Assembly: GCF_016648855.1 (NCBI RefSeq)
Contig: NZ_JACLQU010000009.1
Span: forward strand, 1 to 64,000
Length of the DNA stretch: 64,000 bases
From: Streptococcus parasanguinis
GTDB taxonomy: Bacteria > Bacillota > Bacilli > Lactobacillales > Streptococcaceae
Direction of reading: 5' to 3'
The notes under the pieces were generated by a model. The model was not told the DNA's origin and made no database searches. It saw nothing but the letters and a program-made list of their open reading frames with translations. This document shows, in pieces, positions 8,036 through 19,630 of this stretch (its first letter is position 1; each line of letters starts with the position of its first letter). The position numbers and the translations under genes are program-made.

Positions 8036-8727
8036 GCGCGAAACACCTCAACATCCCCAACAATACCAACTAACACAATTTTTACAGAACGGTGCGATCT
8101 CCGATAATGTGCCGTTTCAATATCTATGGTTTCATTCCTCATTTTACGGACAGGAAGATCCAAAAACTTCAGATCTCCATACAAGGTGTTAATTTGTAAA
8201 TGCAATTCCAAATCAATCGGTAAGATAATTTTTGTATTTCCAAACCCTTTCCGAATGATCACTACATTGTCCCAATTGCAAATGGCTACCTCCTCTAAAT
8301 GGAGGGTGTCATTCCCAAAAACTCGGATCACATTCAGATCTCGATACCCTCGACTTTGCTTTGAAAAATGTTGTAAATCACCAATCCATCGAGTTTTTTC
8401 CTGACGAATTTTCGTATCCTCTTCAACATCAAACACAACTGCTTCATTTTCCTTATACATATAAGGGTAAGCAATCAATAAACCATAAACCACCGCAAAT
8501 AAAATGGCTGCAATCACAAAAGGATTCAGCATCACGATAAAAAACAAGAGCACACTCAGCGCGATTAATAGAAAATTCGCTTTTTGTTTGCCAAAATAGT
8601 AATACAAAAGGAGCAAAAAGAGAACCATCAAGACAACAAATCTGGAAAAATCGATTGATAAAATGGTGATCGCTGCTAATGTTAACAAAACGGCTTCAAC
8701 GAAAATAAAAATTTGTATTTTCCACAT
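8032..8727 (-). CDS. liaF: LiaF, membrane inhibitor of the LiaSR system
   Basis: A 231-residue protein with several N-terminal membrane helices (within about 5-100) and a C-terminal cytosolic DUF2154-type domain. Family members hold LiaS inactive until envelope stress. It starts the liaFSR operon. The preceding stkP terminator (8807-8836) separates it from the stkP transcript. A -10-like TAAAAT is at 8748-8753 with no recognisable -35, as expected for an activator-dependent, autoregulated promoter. No certain LiaR box could be identified. Confidence 0.9.
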   Translation of the reverse strand: MWKIQIFIFVEAVLLTLAAITILSIDFSRFVVLMVLFLLLLYYYFGKQKANFLLIALSVLLFFIVMLNPFVIAAILFAVVYGLLIAYPYMYKENEAVVFDVEEDTKIRQEKTRWIGDLQHFSKQSRGYRDLNVIRVFGNDTLHLEEVAICNWDNVVIIRKGFGNTKIILPIDLELHLQINTLYGDLKFLDLPVRKMRNETIDIETAHYRRSHRSVKIVLVGIVGDVEVFRA

Positions 8728-8806
8728 AGTCTACCTCATCTTTTCCTATTTTATCAAATTTTTCCTCATTTGACTTCCGTCTGTGGGTGGATAATAGCAG
8801 ACAATC

Positions 8807-8836
8807 AAAAAGACCCAGAAATCCATCTGAGTCTTA
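8807..8836 (-). terminator. Terminator of the gmk-stkP operon
   Basis: On the minus strand AAGACTCAG pairs with CTGGGTCTT around an eight-base loop and runs into TTTTTG, just after the stkP stop. Confidence 0.8.
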
Positions 8837-8846
8837 GACTGATTTA

Positions 8847-10715
8847 TTAATCTCCACTAGTTGCACTACTGCTTGAACTTTCTGTATCTGATCGTTCACC
8901 AGAGGATGAACTAGATGTATCAGAACTTGATGAGGCTTTCGTACTTGAAGAAGCTGTCACTTTAGGCTCATATACAGTCAAAACAATTCGTGTTCGGTTA
9001 ATATCCACCGTACTCGAAACTTCTGGAGTTTGACTGACAATTTGACCGGCAGAAACAACTACCCCATCAGGGAGATGTTCTGTTTTTCTTAATTCGATAT
9101 TGGCTTCTTTAATACCATAGATCTCAATCAAATTACTTCTAGCAAAATCATAAGTTGATCCAACATAGTTTGGCATTTCAATTGAAGTCGTTTCTTTCGC
9201 TACTTTCAAAACAATCTTAGTTTTTGAATTCAGAGAATATTGCTCTCCTGGAGCTGGAGTTTGTTCAAGAACTGTCCCTGCAGCATAATCGAAGGTCTCA
9301 ACTTCTTCAATCGTGATCATTTTGCTTGATACTTTATAAGTATTTTTCAAATCTTCTTCTGCTTTTGCCCGTGTTTCACCCACGTAATTTGGCATTTCAA
9401 AGCTGTTTGGTCCTTTTGAAACAATCAAATCAATTCGACTTTGTTCTTTCTTTTGGGCCCCTGCATTTGGATTGGTTCGAATGACGTAGCCTTCTGCAAC
9501 CGAATCACTGTACTCTTCTTTCTCTTCACCGACTTGAAGGTCTTGTCCCTCAATAACCGCTCTAGCCTCGGCAATGGTTTTGCCGGAAACATCTGGAACT
9601 GTTTTATTGGCTGGGCTCATATACAACAAGAAAGTAAAGGCTGCAAGAACTAGGGCAATGGCAACAAACAAGACCTTGTAGCGCGCCCGCAAGCGTCTTC
9701 TTGGCTTTTTACTTGGCGCCATGGTCTGCTGATCAGATAATGGTCGATTAGGATCTACTGAACTGATTTCACTGCGTACTTCAGAGATTGGAACAGGAGC
9801 CGTTTTTGGAGTTGGACTCACTTTTGGAAGAGTCTTTGTATCAGCTTTCGCTTGGTCTTCAAAAACCAGTTTTTTCTCATTTCTTCTCTCATAGGACAAG
9901 CAACTTGAAAGATCCACATACATCTCTGCCACTGATTTATAGCGATCCGTCAGTTTTTTAGCTGTCGCTTTGATCACTACATTTTCTAAAGCTTGTGGAA
10001 CATTCTTATTTTCTTCACGAATAGATGGGAGTGGCTTTTGAAAATGCTGCAAAGCAATTGTGACTGCACTATCTCCATCATAAGGAATGTGTCCTGTCAA
10101 CATCTCATAGAAAATGATTCCCATAGCGTAGATGTCACTTTGCACCGTAGCTTTTGAACCACGCGCCTGCTCAGGGGACAAATAATGAACCGACCCCAAC
10201 ATCGAGTTGGTCTGGGTCAAACTAGTCTCTGCAAAGGCCACTGCAATCCCAAAGTCTGAAACTTTTGCTGTTCCATCTGGTGTCAAGAGGACATTCTGTG
10301 GTTTTAAATCTCTATGGATAATGCCACGCGTATGGGCAAGACGCATAGCTAGAAGGATCTGCCCCATCAAACGAACAGCTTCTTCATTTGATAAAGGAGC
10401 ATTTTCTTTGATATAGCGTTTCAAGTCTAAACCTGCAACATATTCCATTGCAAGGTATTGTTGTCCTTCTTCTTCGCCAATATCTGTAATCCGAACGATA
10501 TTTGGATGGTCCAGCTCTGCCATCGCCTTTGCTTCACGCTGAAAACGCGCAACTGCAATGGGATCCGTCTGGTAATTCGTACGCAGTACCTTGACTGCAA
10601 CTTCTTCCCCATCTAAAATCAAATCACGCGCAAGATAAACATCTGCCATCCCGCCGCGTCCAATTTGTTGGATGATTTTATATCGCCCGGCAAAAATTTT
10701 GCCGATTTGAATCAT
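8847..10715 (-). CDS. stkP: Ser/Thr protein kinase StkP with three PASTA domains
   Basis: A 622-residue eukaryotic-type kinase coordinating wall synthesis and division. The kinase domain (about 10-270) has glycine loop [10 protein letters not shown]42, HRDLKPQN with D136, and DFG at 154-156. A basic linker leads to one membrane helix (about 348-366). Outside are three PASTA repeats (about 373-435, 440-507, 513-583) that bind muropeptides. A Ser-rich tail ends the protein. Pneumococcal StkP has four PASTA domains, so one fewer is seen here. It overlaps phpP by 4 bp, pairing the kinase with its phosphatase. Confidence 0.96.
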   Translation of the reverse strand: MIQIGKIFAGRYKIIQQIGRGGMADVYLARDLILDGEEVAVKVLRTNYQTDPIAVARFQREAKAMAELDHPNIVRITDIGEEEGQQYLAMEYVAGLDLKRYIKENAPLSNEEAVRLMGQILLAMRLAHTRGIIHRDLKPQNVLLTPDGTAKVSDFGIAVAFAETSLTQTNSMLGSVHYLSPEQARGSKATVQSDIYAMGIIFYEMLTGHIPYDGDSAVTIALQHFQKPLPSIREENKNVPQALENVVIKATAKKLTDRYKSVAEMYVDLSSCLSYERRNEKKLVFEDQAKADTKTLPKVSPTPKTAPVPISEVRSEISSVDPNRPLSDQQTMAPSKKPRRRLRARYKVLFVAIALVLAAFTFLLYMSPANKTVPDVSGKTIAEARAVIEGQDLQVGEEKEEYSDSVAEGYVIRTNPNAGAQKKEQSRIDLIVSKGPNSFEMPNYVGETRAKAEEDLKNTYKVSSKMITIEEVETFDYAAGTVLEQTPAPGEQYSLNSKTKIVLKVAKETTSIEMPNYVGSTYDFARSNLIEIYGIKEANIELRKTEHLPDGVVVSAGQIVSQTPEVSSTVDINRTRIVLTVYEPKVTASSSTKASSSSDTSSSSSGERSDTESSSSSATSGD

Positions 10716-11452
10716 GCTGCGTCCTCCTCAGTAAAGTGGAGCAGTACAACAGTGATATTATCCAAGCCTCCAGCATTATTGGCAAAACGAATCAAGGTTT
10801 GAGCTTTTTCTTCCAGTGAAACATCACTCAAGACAATATCTCTGATTTCATCCGGGCCAATCATATTAGTTAAACCGTCACTATTGATCAAAATATAATC
10901 ATCTGCTTCAACCGTCACCAAACCATAATCCGGCTCCAACTCATCTTTTTGGCCAATGGACTGAGTGATGATGTTACGTTGAGGATGATGGGCTGCTTCT
11001 TCCTCTGTGATTTGACCTGCTCGCAAAAGAGCATTTACAAGAGAATGATCACTGGTCAACTGCTGGTATTCGCCCTGACGAATGAGGCCAATCCGCGAAT
11101 CTCCAACATGGGCATAAATCACTTGTCCTTCTACAAAAGCCAAAGCTTCCAGTGTCGTTCCCATTCCTTTGTGCTCATCATCTTGCCCAGCTAAATGGAT
11201 CCGACGGTTCACAGCTTCTAAATGTTCTGCAAACCATTCCCGTACTTGATTAACCGTCTCGATCTCAGAAGAAACCCAAGCCGCACCTAGGTCTGTGACT
11301 GCCATTTCACTAGCAATATTTCCGGCACGGTGTCCTCCCATACCATCAGCAAGTAAAACCATAGATTTTCCTGCCTTGTTTTTATATTGATTTGCATAGT
11401 CTTGGTTATTTGTCCGTCTTTGACCTACATCGGTTAAGATCGTAATATCCAT
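10712..11452 (-). CDS. phpP: PP2C-type protein phosphatase PhpP
   Basis: A 246-residue metal-dependent Ser/Thr phosphatase that reverses StkP phosphorylation. PP2C motifs are visible: RRTNNQDY near residue 12, the metal site ADGMGGH with D36, GDSRIGL near 117, and NSDGLTNM near 190 with a late DNITVV. It is cytosolic, of normal family length and complete. Gene order rsmB-phpP-stkP is conserved in streptococci, and the 4-bp overlap with stkP implies coupled expression. Confidence 0.96.
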   Translation of the reverse strand: MDITILTDVGQRRTNNQDYANQYKNKAGKSMVLLADGMGGHRAGNIASEMAVTDLGAAWVSSEIETVNQVREWFAEHLEAVNRRIHLAGQDDEHKGMGTTLEALAFVEGQVIYAHVGDSRIGLIRQGEYQQLTSDHSLVNALLRAGQITEEEAAHHPQRNIITQSIGQKDELEPDYGLVTVEADDYILINSDGLTNMIGPDEIRDIVLSDVSLEEKAQTLIRFANNAGGLDNITVVLLHFTEEDAA

Positions 11453-11473
11453 ACTGTCAGTTTCCTCCTGATA

Positions 11474-12772
11474 TTATGAGATTCTCTTAAAACGACTGAT
11501 AAAGAAGCCGTCGCTTCCATATAATTCGGGTGTAATAAGGATACAATCATTTTTAAGAATATCTTTTCTTTCGTGATCCAATGGGACTTGTTCGAAATTT
11601 GGATGGTTTTTCAAAAATTGGTCCACCACTTCAAAATTCTCTTTACCCATAATTGTACACGTACTGTACACTATTATACCACCTTTACGCACACTTTGAC
11701 AAACACTATCCAGAATGGCCAATTGAATAGCTTGTAAAGATACAAAATCTGCACTCTCTTTATTGTACTTGATATCAGGCTTTCTCCGGATCAAACCAAT
11801 CCCTGAACAAGGCGCATCCACCAAAATTTTATCGAAAGCATCAGGTCCAAATGTTTCAAAGACTTTTGTCGCATCTAACTTCTTTGTCAAAATTTTGTCC
11901 GCAACATGGAGCCGATTAGCATTTTCTTGAATCAATTTGAGCTTATGGTCATAGAGATCCAAGGCTGTGACTTTCCCAGTTGTGAGATAAGAAGCCAGGT
12001 GAGTCGTCTTTCCACCTGGCGCCGCACAGGCATCTAAAACCCACTCATCTCCTTGCAAATCCAAAGCCGGTGCCACCAATTGACTGGACTCGTCTTGAAT
12101 AGTAATGTGCCCTTCTTTGAACAAGGAATGCGCTGCAAAATGTCCCTGTTCTTTCACGAGAGCAGAGGGAGCAAGTAGAGAGGAGGTTGCTTCGAGTAGC
12201 TGCGCTAACTCTTCTTTTTCGTCTAGATTAATCACACGAATACTGGATTTATTACGTTGATAGAGACTCTTAAAAATAGCGCCAGCACGTTCTTCACCGT
12301 ATTCTTCGATCAATGCTTTGACCAACCATACGGGTAGGGAATACTCTACCGAATAACGTTTGTTCTTTCGCTTGATCGTATCAATAGCTGGTAGTCCCTC
12401 GCGGAGGAGCTTTCTAAGAATAGCATTGACAAACTTCTCACTGCCTTCTTTACGACGTTTTGCTATCCGGACAGCTTCATTGACGATGGCATGATCGGGA
12501 ATTCGGTCTAAATAGACAAGTTGATACAAACTCATCATCAAAAGATAATAGAGCCAAGGATCTAATTTCGTCCGGTCTTCAATTACGTGGGCGAGATACC
12601 ACTCGAGCGTTATCTTCCGTGCTACAGTACCGTATACAACTTCCGTAACAAAGCTTCTATCTTTATCTGAAAGTTGAGAGTGTTCTAGCGCTTGATTTAG
12701 GGCAATATTAGAATAAGCTCCCTGCTCAAAAACCTCTTCTAGCACTCGAACGATCTGTTCACGCGCATTCAT
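11474..12772 (-). CDS. rsmB: 16S rRNA m5C967 methyltransferase
   Basis: RsmB/Sun family, 432 residues from the chosen start. An N-terminal NusB-like RNA-binding domain (about 1-140) precedes the methyltransferase with SAM site DACAAPGGKTTHLA. The two catalytic cysteines are in DAPCSGIG and STCT. The frame extends to a TTG at 12787, but the ATG (MNAREQ) at 12772 gives the usual N terminus and does not overlap fmt. It sits between fmt and phpP in the long gmk-stkP operon. Confidence 0.94.
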   Translation of the reverse strand: MNAREQIVRVLEEVFEQGAYSNIALNQALEHSQLSDKDRSFVTEVVYGTVARKITLEWYLAHVIEDRTKLDPWLYYLLMMSLYQLVYLDRIPDHAIVNEAVRIAKRRKEGSEKFVNAILRKLLREGLPAIDTIKRKNKRYSVEYSLPVWLVKALIEEYGEERAGAIFKSLYQRNKSSIRVINLDEKEELAQLLEATSSLLAPSALVKEQGHFAAHSLFKEGHITIQDESSQLVAPALDLQGDEWVLDACAAPGGKTTHLASYLTTGKVTALDLYDHKLKLIQENANRLHVADKILTKKLDATKVFETFGPDAFDKILVDAPCSGIGLIRRKPDIKYNKESADFVSLQAIQLAILDSVCQSVRKGGIIVYSTCTIMGKENFEVVDQFLKNHPNFEQVPLDHERKDILKNDCILITPELYGSDGFFISRFKRIS

Positions 12773-12776
12773 TTGT

Positions 12777-13712
12777 TTAACTTCCAAAGTGATCTCCTAC
12801 TTTCAATTGACGGCCAGCGCCATTCAAAAAGTCTGTGATGGACATTTTTGGTTTTCCTGCTGGCTGCACAACTTTAAGGGACAATGCGCCTTCTCCTGCA
12901 GCGACCAGCAACTCTTTTTTGGTCAAAGCAATCACTTCTCCTGGATTTCCATTTCCTTCGCATAGTTCTGCTTCATAGACTTTGAAGCGTTGACCATTTA
13001 ATAACGTATGAGCGACCGGCCAAGGATTCATTCCCCGAATCTGGTTAAAGACTTGGCGATTGGTTTTGGTCCAGTCCAAAACCTCTTCTTCCGGTAAAAT
13101 ATTCGGTGAAAATGTGACCAAACTTGGATCTTGTGGACATGGCTTGATCTCCCCTGCCAGGTAAGCTGGCAAAGTATCTAGGAGTAAGTCACGTCCAAGG
13201 ACTGCCAATTTTTCAAACAAAGTTCCCACATTGTCCTCATCTAAAATTGGGAGAGAACGAGCTGCAATCATGTCTCCGGCATCCATTTCCTTGACCATTT
13301 CCATAATTGTAACCCCAGCTTCTTCGTCACCATTGATCAGGGCATAGTGAATGGGAGCTCCACCTCTATATTTAGGTAATAAAGACGCGTGGACATTCAC
13401 CGCAAACTGAAAGTTCTCCAACAATTTTGTCGGTAAAAATTGTCCAAAAGCAGCGGTCACAATTCCATCTGCATCTAGTGATAAGAGAGTTTCCATTTCT
13501 GGACTACCCGATAATTTCTCCGGCTGAAGAACTGGTAGTTGATGTTCTAAAGCTACCTGCTTCACCGGGGTCATTCGAATCTCTTTTTTGCGACCTACTT
13601 TACGGTCTGGTTGCGTCACAACTGCCAAAATTTCATAGCGCGAATCTGCTAACAATCCCTTTAAAACCGTCGCTGAAAAATCAGGCGTTCCCATAAAAAT
13701 TAATTTTGTCAT
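12777..13712 (-). CDS. fmt: Methionyl-tRNA formyltransferase
   Basis: A 311-residue enzyme that formylates Met-tRNAi with 10-formyl-tetrahydrofolate. The N-terminal Rossmann part begins [10 protein letters not shown]. The catalytic motif [16 protein letters not shown] (about 107-122) supplies the Asn and His. The C-terminal OB-like domain (about 205-311) binds tRNA. Length is normal. It lies 11 bp after priA and just before rsmB, a standard Firmicute order. Confidence 0.96.
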   Translation of the reverse strand: MTKLIFMGTPDFSATVLKGLLADSRYEILAVVTQPDRKVGRKKEIRMTPVKQVALEHQLPVLQPEKLSGSPEMETLLSLDADGIVTAAFGQFLPTKLLENFQFAVNVHASLLPKYRGGAPIHYALINGDEEAGVTIMEMVKEMDAGDMIAARSLPILDEDNVGTLFEKLAVLGRDLLLDTLPAYLAGEIKPCPQDPSLVTFSPNILPEEEVLDWTKTNRQVFNQIRGMNPWPVAHTLLNGQRFKVYEAELCEGNGNPGEVIALTKKELLVAAGEGALSLKVVQPAGKPKMSITDFLNGAGRQLKVGDHFGS

Positions 13713-13723
13713 TTCTTTCTTCC

Positions 13724-16108
13724 TTACATAAAACTTTGAGGTTCATTATCAATACTGACACGTAGATCTTGGTTGCCTCTTTCTTGTGTAAATTCTAAGA
13801 TTTGATTCAAGACCTGAGTCATGCCTTCTTCGAAACGATATTTCACAATGATTTGATAATGATACAAATTATGTGTGCGTGCAATTGGTTTAGGTGTTGG
13901 TCCTAAGATTTGGACCTGATCAGATAAGCCAGATCGGAGAATTTCCATGACCTGATGTGACTTCTCCATCACAATTTCCTCACTCTTATGGGATAGGGTT
14001 AACCCAACTGTGAAGTAATAAGGCGTATAGCCTAACTGCCGGCGAATCTGCATTTCATAGGCAAAAAAACCTTCATAATCTTGGTCTTTGGCAAATCGAA
14101 TCGCATAATGATTGGGGTTATAGCTTTGAATGATAACCTCTCCTTCTTTCTCTGCTCGTCCGGCCCTTCCTGCCACCTGAGTCAAGAGTTGAAAGGTTCT
14201 CTCAGAGGATCGATAATCCGGTAAATTTAAAGAAGTATCCGCATTCAAGACACCCACTAAGGTCACATTTGGAAAATCCAACCCCTTCGCAATCATTTGC
14301 GTCCCTAACAAAATATCCGCTTCTCCATTCCCGAAAGCATCTAATATTGCTGCGTGGCTCCCTTTTTTTCGGGTGGTATCCACATCCATGCGCAGAATTT
14401 TAGCTTCAGGAAAGATCTCTTGTAATTCATCATAGGCTTTTTGCGTTCCTGTCCCGTAATAACGAATAGAAGGACTTTGGCAATTTGGACAGTGTCGAGG
14501 AATCGCTTTACTATAGCCACAATAATGACAGTTCATGGTTTTAGTATCCATGTGGAGGGTCAGTGAGATGTCACAATTGGGACAAGTATCTACAGTTCCA
14601 CACTCGCGACACATGACAAAGCTGGAATAACCACGGCGGTTCAACATCAAGACAACCTGCTCTTTTTTCTGCAAGCGATCAGCAATAGCTTCCACTAGAA
14701 CCGGAGTGAAATTACCAGCTTCATTTTGGCCAATATAATCACGGAAATCAACGACTTTAACTTCTGGAATTTTGGCTGCCGGATTGGCCCGCTGGGTTAG
14801 ACGAATTAATTCATAAACCCCTTTTGTTGCACGAGCTCGCGATTCTAAACTTGGTGTAGCAGATCCAAGAAGCAAAACTGCTTGATTGTACTGAGCCCTT
14901 AGGACCGCGACTTCCCTTGCGTGGTAGCGCGGATTACTATCTTGTTTATAGGATGCCTCGTGCTCCTCATCAATGATGATGGCTCCGATGTTTTTTAAAG
15001 GAGCAAAGATTGCTGAGCGCGCTCCAACGACTACCTTAGCCTCCCCACGTTCAACTTTCCGCCATTGATCATACTTCTCACCATTTGATAAGCCCGAGTG
15101 TAGAATGGCTACTTCCTGACCAAAACGCGAGATAAAACGGTCTGTCATCTGTGGTGTCAGGGAGATTTCAGGGACCAACATGATAGCTGTTTTTCCCTTA
15201 TTTAGAACTTCCTGAATAATCTGCAGATAAACTTCTGTTTTCCCACTTCCAGTCACACCCTCTAATAAAAAAGGCTTTGATGTTTTCCCAATTTGAGAAA
15301 CTACTGTTTCGACAGCTTTTGCTTGCTCTGAATTTAAAAGCAGAGCCTGGGTCTGTTCTTTGCCTTCATAATATGCAGCCGCCCGATTCACTTCTCGTTC
15401 TGTTATTTCTAAAACACCCTGATCAATAAAATAAGCCACTACTTCTCGTGAAAATTCCTGATACAATCCTGCTAAGGGTTGCTCCCCTTGCTCTAGTAAC
15501 AGGCGCTCTTTCAATGCGAGCCTTTTTTTAGCTCTCTCTGATGGTTGAAGTTCTTTTAATCCTTCCAGGTTAACGCGATACCGTTTTTCTGTTTTAATTT
15601 GTTTCTTATCCTTGGCCTTGTATTCAAGTAGCAAATCTCCTTTTCTGACCAACCGCATCACTTGGGCTTGATCGGCCGCATCTAGAGAAGAAAAAGAAAC
15701 TTCATTTTTTTCACCAAAAAGTTTCACTTTGAGAGTGGGATCTAAAGAAGGTTGAGGATACAAAATCTTATCATAACTTGAATTGAGGAGAGAAGGAAGC
15801 ATGGTTTTTAAAATCGTAATCTTATATGAAAAAACACTTTTTCGTAATTGATCTGCCAACCAGAACTGCTCTTGATTTAAGACCGGAGTGTAATCCAAGA
15901 CCTCCACAATTGCTTTTAATTCCTCGCTTGTGTCTGCCTCTTCTAAAACATCTACCACAATCCCTTGAATGAGGCGATTCCCTTTACCAAAGGGGACATG
16001 AACTCGCATACCTGCCTCTACCATATCCTCAAATTCTGATGGAATCTGATACGAATAGGGTTTATCTGTCTGCATCAATGGGACATCTACGATGACTTTT
16101 GCTATCAC
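13724..16108 (-). CDS. priA: Primosomal replication restart helicase PriA
   Basis: PriA reloads the replisome at collapsed forks. The chosen protein is 794 residues. It has an N-terminal DNA-binding domain, Walker [12 protein letters not shown], a DEEH box, and a zinc region with eight cysteines ([14 protein letters not shown], then CHYCGY and CPNCQ). A C-terminal helicase part has QVAGRAGRA. The frame opens at an ATG at 16132, but the GTG at 16108 has a near-perfect GGAGGTG five bases upstream and begins directly with the conserved [17 protein letters not shown] is therefore preferred. Confidence 0.95.
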   Translation of the reverse strand: MIAKVIVDVPLMQTDKPYSYQIPSEFEDMVEAGMRVHVPFGKGNRLIQGIVVDVLEEADTSEELKAIVEVLDYTPVLNQEQFWLADQLRKSVFSYKITILKTMLPSLLNSSYDKILYPQPSLDPTLKVKLFGEKNEVSFSSLDAADQAQVMRLVRKGDLLLEYKAKDKKQIKTEKRYRVNLEGLKELQPSERAKKRLALKERLLLEQGEQPLAGLYQEFSREVVAYFIDQGVLEITEREVNRAAAYYEGKEQTQALLLNSEQAKAVETVVSQIGKTSKPFLLEGVTGSGKTEVYLQIIQEVLNKGKTAIMLVPEISLTPQMTDRFISRFGQEVAILHSGLSNGEKYDQWRKVERGEAKVVVGARSAIFAPLKNIGAIIIDEEHEASYKQDSNPRYHAREVAVLRAQYNQAVLLLGSATPSLESRARATKGVYELIRLTQRANPAAKIPEVKVVDFRDYIGQNEAGNFTPVLVEAIADRLQKKEQVVLMLNRRGYSSFVMCRECGTVDTCPNCDISLTLHMDTKTMNCHYCGYSKAIPRHCPNCQSPSIRYYGTGTQKAYDELQEIFPEAKILRMDVDTTRKKGSHAAILDAFGNGEADILLGTQMIAKGLDFPNVTLVGVLNADTSLNLPDYRSSERTFQLLTQVAGRAGRAEKEGEVIIQSYNPNHYAIRFAKDQDYEGFFAYEMQIRRQLGYTPYYFTVGLTLSHKSEEIVMEKSHQVMEILRSGLSDQVQILGPTPKPIARTHNLYHYQIIVKYRFEEGMTQVLNQILEFTQERGNQDLRVSIDNEPQSFM

Positions 16109-16195
16109 TTTTTCACCTCCAGCCTCTATCATATGAGCTTTACTTTATCACGGAACCCTTTAAATAGCAAAAAATAAGATTGAGAAGCCCCAACC

Positions 16196-16510
16196 TTAAA
16201 TTTTTTCACCATCTTCTTTTTCTTTGGCAATTTGTTCCTTAATTTTGCGCTCTTCTTCTTCTTTGCGAATCCGCTCTGCTTCAATCCGACGACGAAGCGC
16301 TTCACGTTTTGCTTCTGGATCCGGGTGAACAACTACGTTCCCAGACTCGATTTCTTCAAGCGCTTGTAATGTTGATTTAACTGATTGGAATTCTTGAGTT
16401 GGCACTGCACCACTTTCCAATTCGTGGGCCCGTTTTGCCTCAAGAATGACCAATGAATATTTTGATGGTACTTTGTCAAGCAACGTATCAATAGAAGGTT
16501 TTAACATCAT
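16196..16510 (-). CDS. rpoZ: RNA polymerase omega subunit
   Basis: A 104-residue omega subunit assisting assembly of the beta-prime chain. The conserved N-terminal half ([19 protein letters not shown], then AKRAHEL) is followed by a charged Glu/Lys coiled tail typical of streptococci. Two consecutive ATG codons start the gene. The Shine-Dalgarno AGGA is better spaced for the second (16507). It follows gmk in the usual order. Confidence 0.95.
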   Translation of the reverse strand: MMLKPSIDTLLDKVPSKYSLVILEAKRAHELESGAVPTQEFQSVKSTLQALEEIESGNVVVHPDPEAKREALRRRIEAERIRKEEEERKIKEQIAKEKEDGEKI

Positions 16511-16535
16511 ATTCCTATACCTAATTTCTAATTAT

Positions 16536-17189
<654 letters not shown>

Positions 17190-17195
17190 CTATCT

Positions 17196-17224
17196 AGTGT
17201 AACAAAAATCGGCCTAATTTTCAA
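17196..17224 (-). promoter_or_regulatory. Promoter of the gmk-rpoZ-priA-fmt-rsmB-phpP-stkP operon
   Basis: The minus strand shows TTGAAA (17219-17224), a 17-bp spacer and TACACT (17196-17201), about 28 bp before the gmk ATG. Genes down to stkP are closely spaced, and no strong internal terminator was seen before 8836. Confidence 0.75.
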
Positions 17225-17239
17225 CTGATTTTTTCATTC

Positions 17240-17272
17240 AAAAAGCTTGAGATGCTAGATCTCAAGCTTTTT
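17240..17272 (-). terminator. Terminator of rny
   Basis: The near-perfect stem AAAAGCTTGAGAT / ATCTCAAGCTTTT is just past the rny stop and ends in T residues on the minus strand. Confidence 0.88.
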
Positions 17273-17274
17273 GT

Positions 17275-18882
17275 TTATTTTGCGTAATCGACTGCACGCA
17301 ATTCTCGAATAACGGTAACCTTAATGTTTCCAGGATATTCAAGATTGGACTCGATCTTCTCACGAATATCATGAGCCAAGATCGTCACTTTATCATCCTT
17401 AATTGCCTCAGGGCTAACCATAATACGGATTTCACGACCCGCTTGAAGGGCGAAACTTGTCTTAACTCCTTCAAAACTATTTGCAATTTCTTCAAGATCT
17501 TGCAAGCGTTTGATGTAGCTTTCAAGTGACTCACTTCGTGCTCCAGGTCGAGCTGCACTCAAGGCATCCGCCGCAGCGACAATGACTGCAATGACACTTT
17601 CTGGTTCCACGTCCCCATGGTGACTGGCAATGGTATTGACCACCACTGGGTGTTCCTTGTACTTCCGTGCCAATTCAGTTCCAATCTCGACGTGACTTCC
17701 TTCCACTTCACGGTCAATCGCTTTACCGATATCATGTAAGAATCCTGCACGTCGTGCCAAGGTAGCATTTTCACCCAACTCGCTAGCAATAATACCAGAA
17801 AGTTTAGCAACTTCAATGGAGTGACGCAAAACGTTTTGACCATAAGAAGTACGGAATTGCAACCGTCCCATGATTTTCATCAAATCTGGATGGAGGTTTG
17901 GCGCACCGATTTCATAGGCAGCCGCCTCACCGTATTCACGAATCCGGTTGTCAATTTCCTGGCGGTTCTTCTCAACCAGCTCTTCGATGCGGGCTGGATG
18001 GATCCGACCATCTTTGAGAAGGCTCTCCATTGTCATGCGGGCGATTTCACGACGAATCGGATCAAACCCTGACAAGGTCACCACTTCAGGCGTATCATCA
18101 ATAATCACATCGACACCTGTCAAACTCTCAAAGGTACGAATATTGCGACCTTCACGACCGATAATTCGACCCTTCATACTATCGTCTGGCAAATGAACGG
18201 TTGAGTTTGTTTGCTCAGCAACAAAATCACCCGCCATTCGCTGCATAGCTTGCACGAGAATGTCTTTTGCGATTTTATCAGAACGTTCTTTCACTTCCAA
18301 TTCAGCATCTCGAATCCGTGAGGCAATTTCTTTTGAAAGTTGCTCTTCCGTCTGACTCAAAATAATGTCACGCGCTTCTCCTTGACTTAGAGCAGCGACA
18401 CGTTCCAGTTCTTCTACTTTCTTGTGTTCAAGCTCTTCCAGCTGTTGTTCACGCGCATCAATGTGTTTAGTTCTATCTGTAAGACTTTGCTCTTTGTGTT
18501 CAAGAGACTGTTCTTTGCTTGTTAAAATGTCGTCTTTGCGATCAAGATTGCTAGCACGTTCTGCCAAACGGCTTTCTAATTGCTTCAATTCTTGTCGTTC
18601 TGACTTAAACTCAGCATCGACCTCTTCACGATATTTTCTGGCTTCTTCCTTTGCCTCCAAAAGTGCTTCTTTTTTAAGTGAACTTGACTCATGCTTCGCC
18701 TCTTTTAAAATCAAATCGGCTTCGCGTTCAGCCTGTCCACGTAAATTCGTTGCTTCTTGTTCAGCATTCAAAAGGGTGAGTTCCGCAGCTTCTTTTGAAG
18801 CTTTCATTTTAAGAGCAGTTCCCACATATCCAATGACTAAACCAATGACCGCGGCAAAAACACCTGTAATAACAAAATTCAT
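17275..18882 (-). CDS. rny: Ribonuclease Y
   Basis: A 535-residue membrane-anchored endoribonuclease that starts decay of many mRNAs. An N-terminal membrane helix (about 3-23) is followed by a long charged coiled coil (about 28-200). A KH RNA-binding domain follows, with [12 protein letters not shown] near 240. The HD catalytic domain has the metal motif LHDIGKAID near 365 and later ASHHGD. Architecture and length match the family. It is monocistronic and divergent from luxS. Confidence 0.96.
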   Translation of the reverse strand: MNFVITGVFAAVIGLVIGYVGTALKMKASKEAAELTLLNAEQEATNLRGQAEREADLILKEAKHESSSLKKEALLEAKEEARKYREEVDAEFKSERQELKQLESRLAERASNLDRKDDILTSKEQSLEHKEQSLTDRTKHIDAREQQLEELEHKKVEELERVAALSQGEARDIILSQTEEQLSKEIASRIRDAELEVKERSDKIAKDILVQAMQRMAGDFVAEQTNSTVHLPDDSMKGRIIGREGRNIRTFESLTGVDVIIDDTPEVVTLSGFDPIRREIARMTMESLLKDGRIHPARIEELVEKNRQEIDNRIREYGEAAAYEIGAPNLHPDLMKIMGRLQFRTSYGQNVLRHSIEVAKLSGIIASELGENATLARRAGFLHDIGKAIDREVEGSHVEIGTELARKYKEHPVVVNTIASHHGDVEPESVIAVIVAAADALSAARPGARSESLESYIKRLQDLEEIANSFEGVKTSFALQAGREIRIMVSPEAIKDDKVTILAHDIREKIESNLEYPGNIKVTVIRELRAVDYAK

Positions 18883-18930
18883 GCTTTTACCCCAAATCTA
18901 TTTAATTAGTTGAATTAAAAATTCTTTTAC

Positions 18931-18959
18931 ATTTTACCATAAATTACTAAAATTAACAA
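18931..18959 (-). promoter_or_regulatory. rny promoter
   Basis: The minus strand has TTGTTA (18954-18959), 17 bp, then TAAAAT (18931-18936), with a leader of about 40 nt before the rny ATG at 18882. Confidence 0.65.
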
Positions 18960-19061
18960 TCTAAAAAAACAGGAAAAACCTTTTATATTTTTGCTTTACG
19001 CTTGTTCTTTTATCGTCTTTTCTTTCATGGAACATCTGTGAGGAATTCATTAATTTCCACT

Positions 19062-19090
19062 TTGTTGAATCTGCTTTTTTATGCTATAAT
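19062..19090 (+). promoter_or_regulatory. luxS promoter
   Basis: TTGTTG (19062-19067), 17 bp and TATAAT (19085-19090) precede luxS. AAGGA before the ATG at 19117 serves as ribosome binding site. Confidence 0.75.
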
Positions 19091-19116
19091 CAAGAAAAAC
19101 AAAGAAGGATTTAAGT

Positions 19117-19599
19117 ATGACAAAAGAAGTAATTGTTGAAAGTTTTGAATTGGACCACACAGCTGTGAAGGCTCCCTATGTACGCTTGATTGGGGAAGAA
19201 ACTGGACCCAAAGGAGACATCATCTCTAACTTTGATATTCGCCTAGTGCAGCCGAATGAAAATGCGATTCCAACGGCAGGGCTTCACACGATCGAGCACC
19301 TTCTTGCGATGCTCATTCGCAAACGCATAGATGGTATGATTGACTGTTCCCCATTTGGATGTCGCACCGGTTTTCATATGATCATGTGGGGACAACATTC
19401 GAGTACGGAAATTGCTAAAGTAATCAAAGATTCTTTAGAAGAAATTGCATCTGTCAGCACTTGGGAGGATGTCCCAGGCACAACTATTGAGTCTTGTGGA
19501 AATTACAAGGACCACAGCCTCTTCTCAGCCAAAGAATGGTGTCGCCTGATTCTAGATCAAGGAATTTCTGACGATCCATTTGAACGTCATATTGTTTAA
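19117..19599 (+). CDS. luxS: S-ribosylhomocysteine lyase LuxS
   Basis: A 160-residue metalloenzyme that splits S-ribosylhomocysteine into homocysteine and DPD, the AI-2 precursor. The metal ligands are in HTIEHL (two His) and SCGNYKDHS (Cys). The catalytic Cys is in [11 protein letters not shown]. Length is exactly typical. It stands alone, not with a pfs gene, and ends at a hairpin that has apparently been split by the structured repeat at 19631-19888. Confidence 0.97.
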   Translation: MTKEVIVESFELDHTAVKAPYVRLIGEETGPKGDIISNFDIRLVQPNENAIPTAGLHTIEHLLAMLIRKRIDGMIDCSPFGCRTGFHMIMWGQHSSTEIAKVIKDSLEEIASVSTWEDVPGTTIESCGNYKDHSLFSAKEWCRLILDQGISDDPFERHIV

Positions 19600-19607
19600 T
19601 ACGAAAA

Positions 19608-19630
19608 AGGATGAACCTATGGTTCATCCT
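19608..19630 (+). terminator. luxS terminator hairpin, left copy
   Basis: AGGATGAACC / GGTTCATCCT with loop TAT, ten bases past luxS. No T-run follows; instead the repeat element begins immediately at 19631. A near-identical hairpin with a T-run lies on the far side of the element. Confidence 0.75.
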
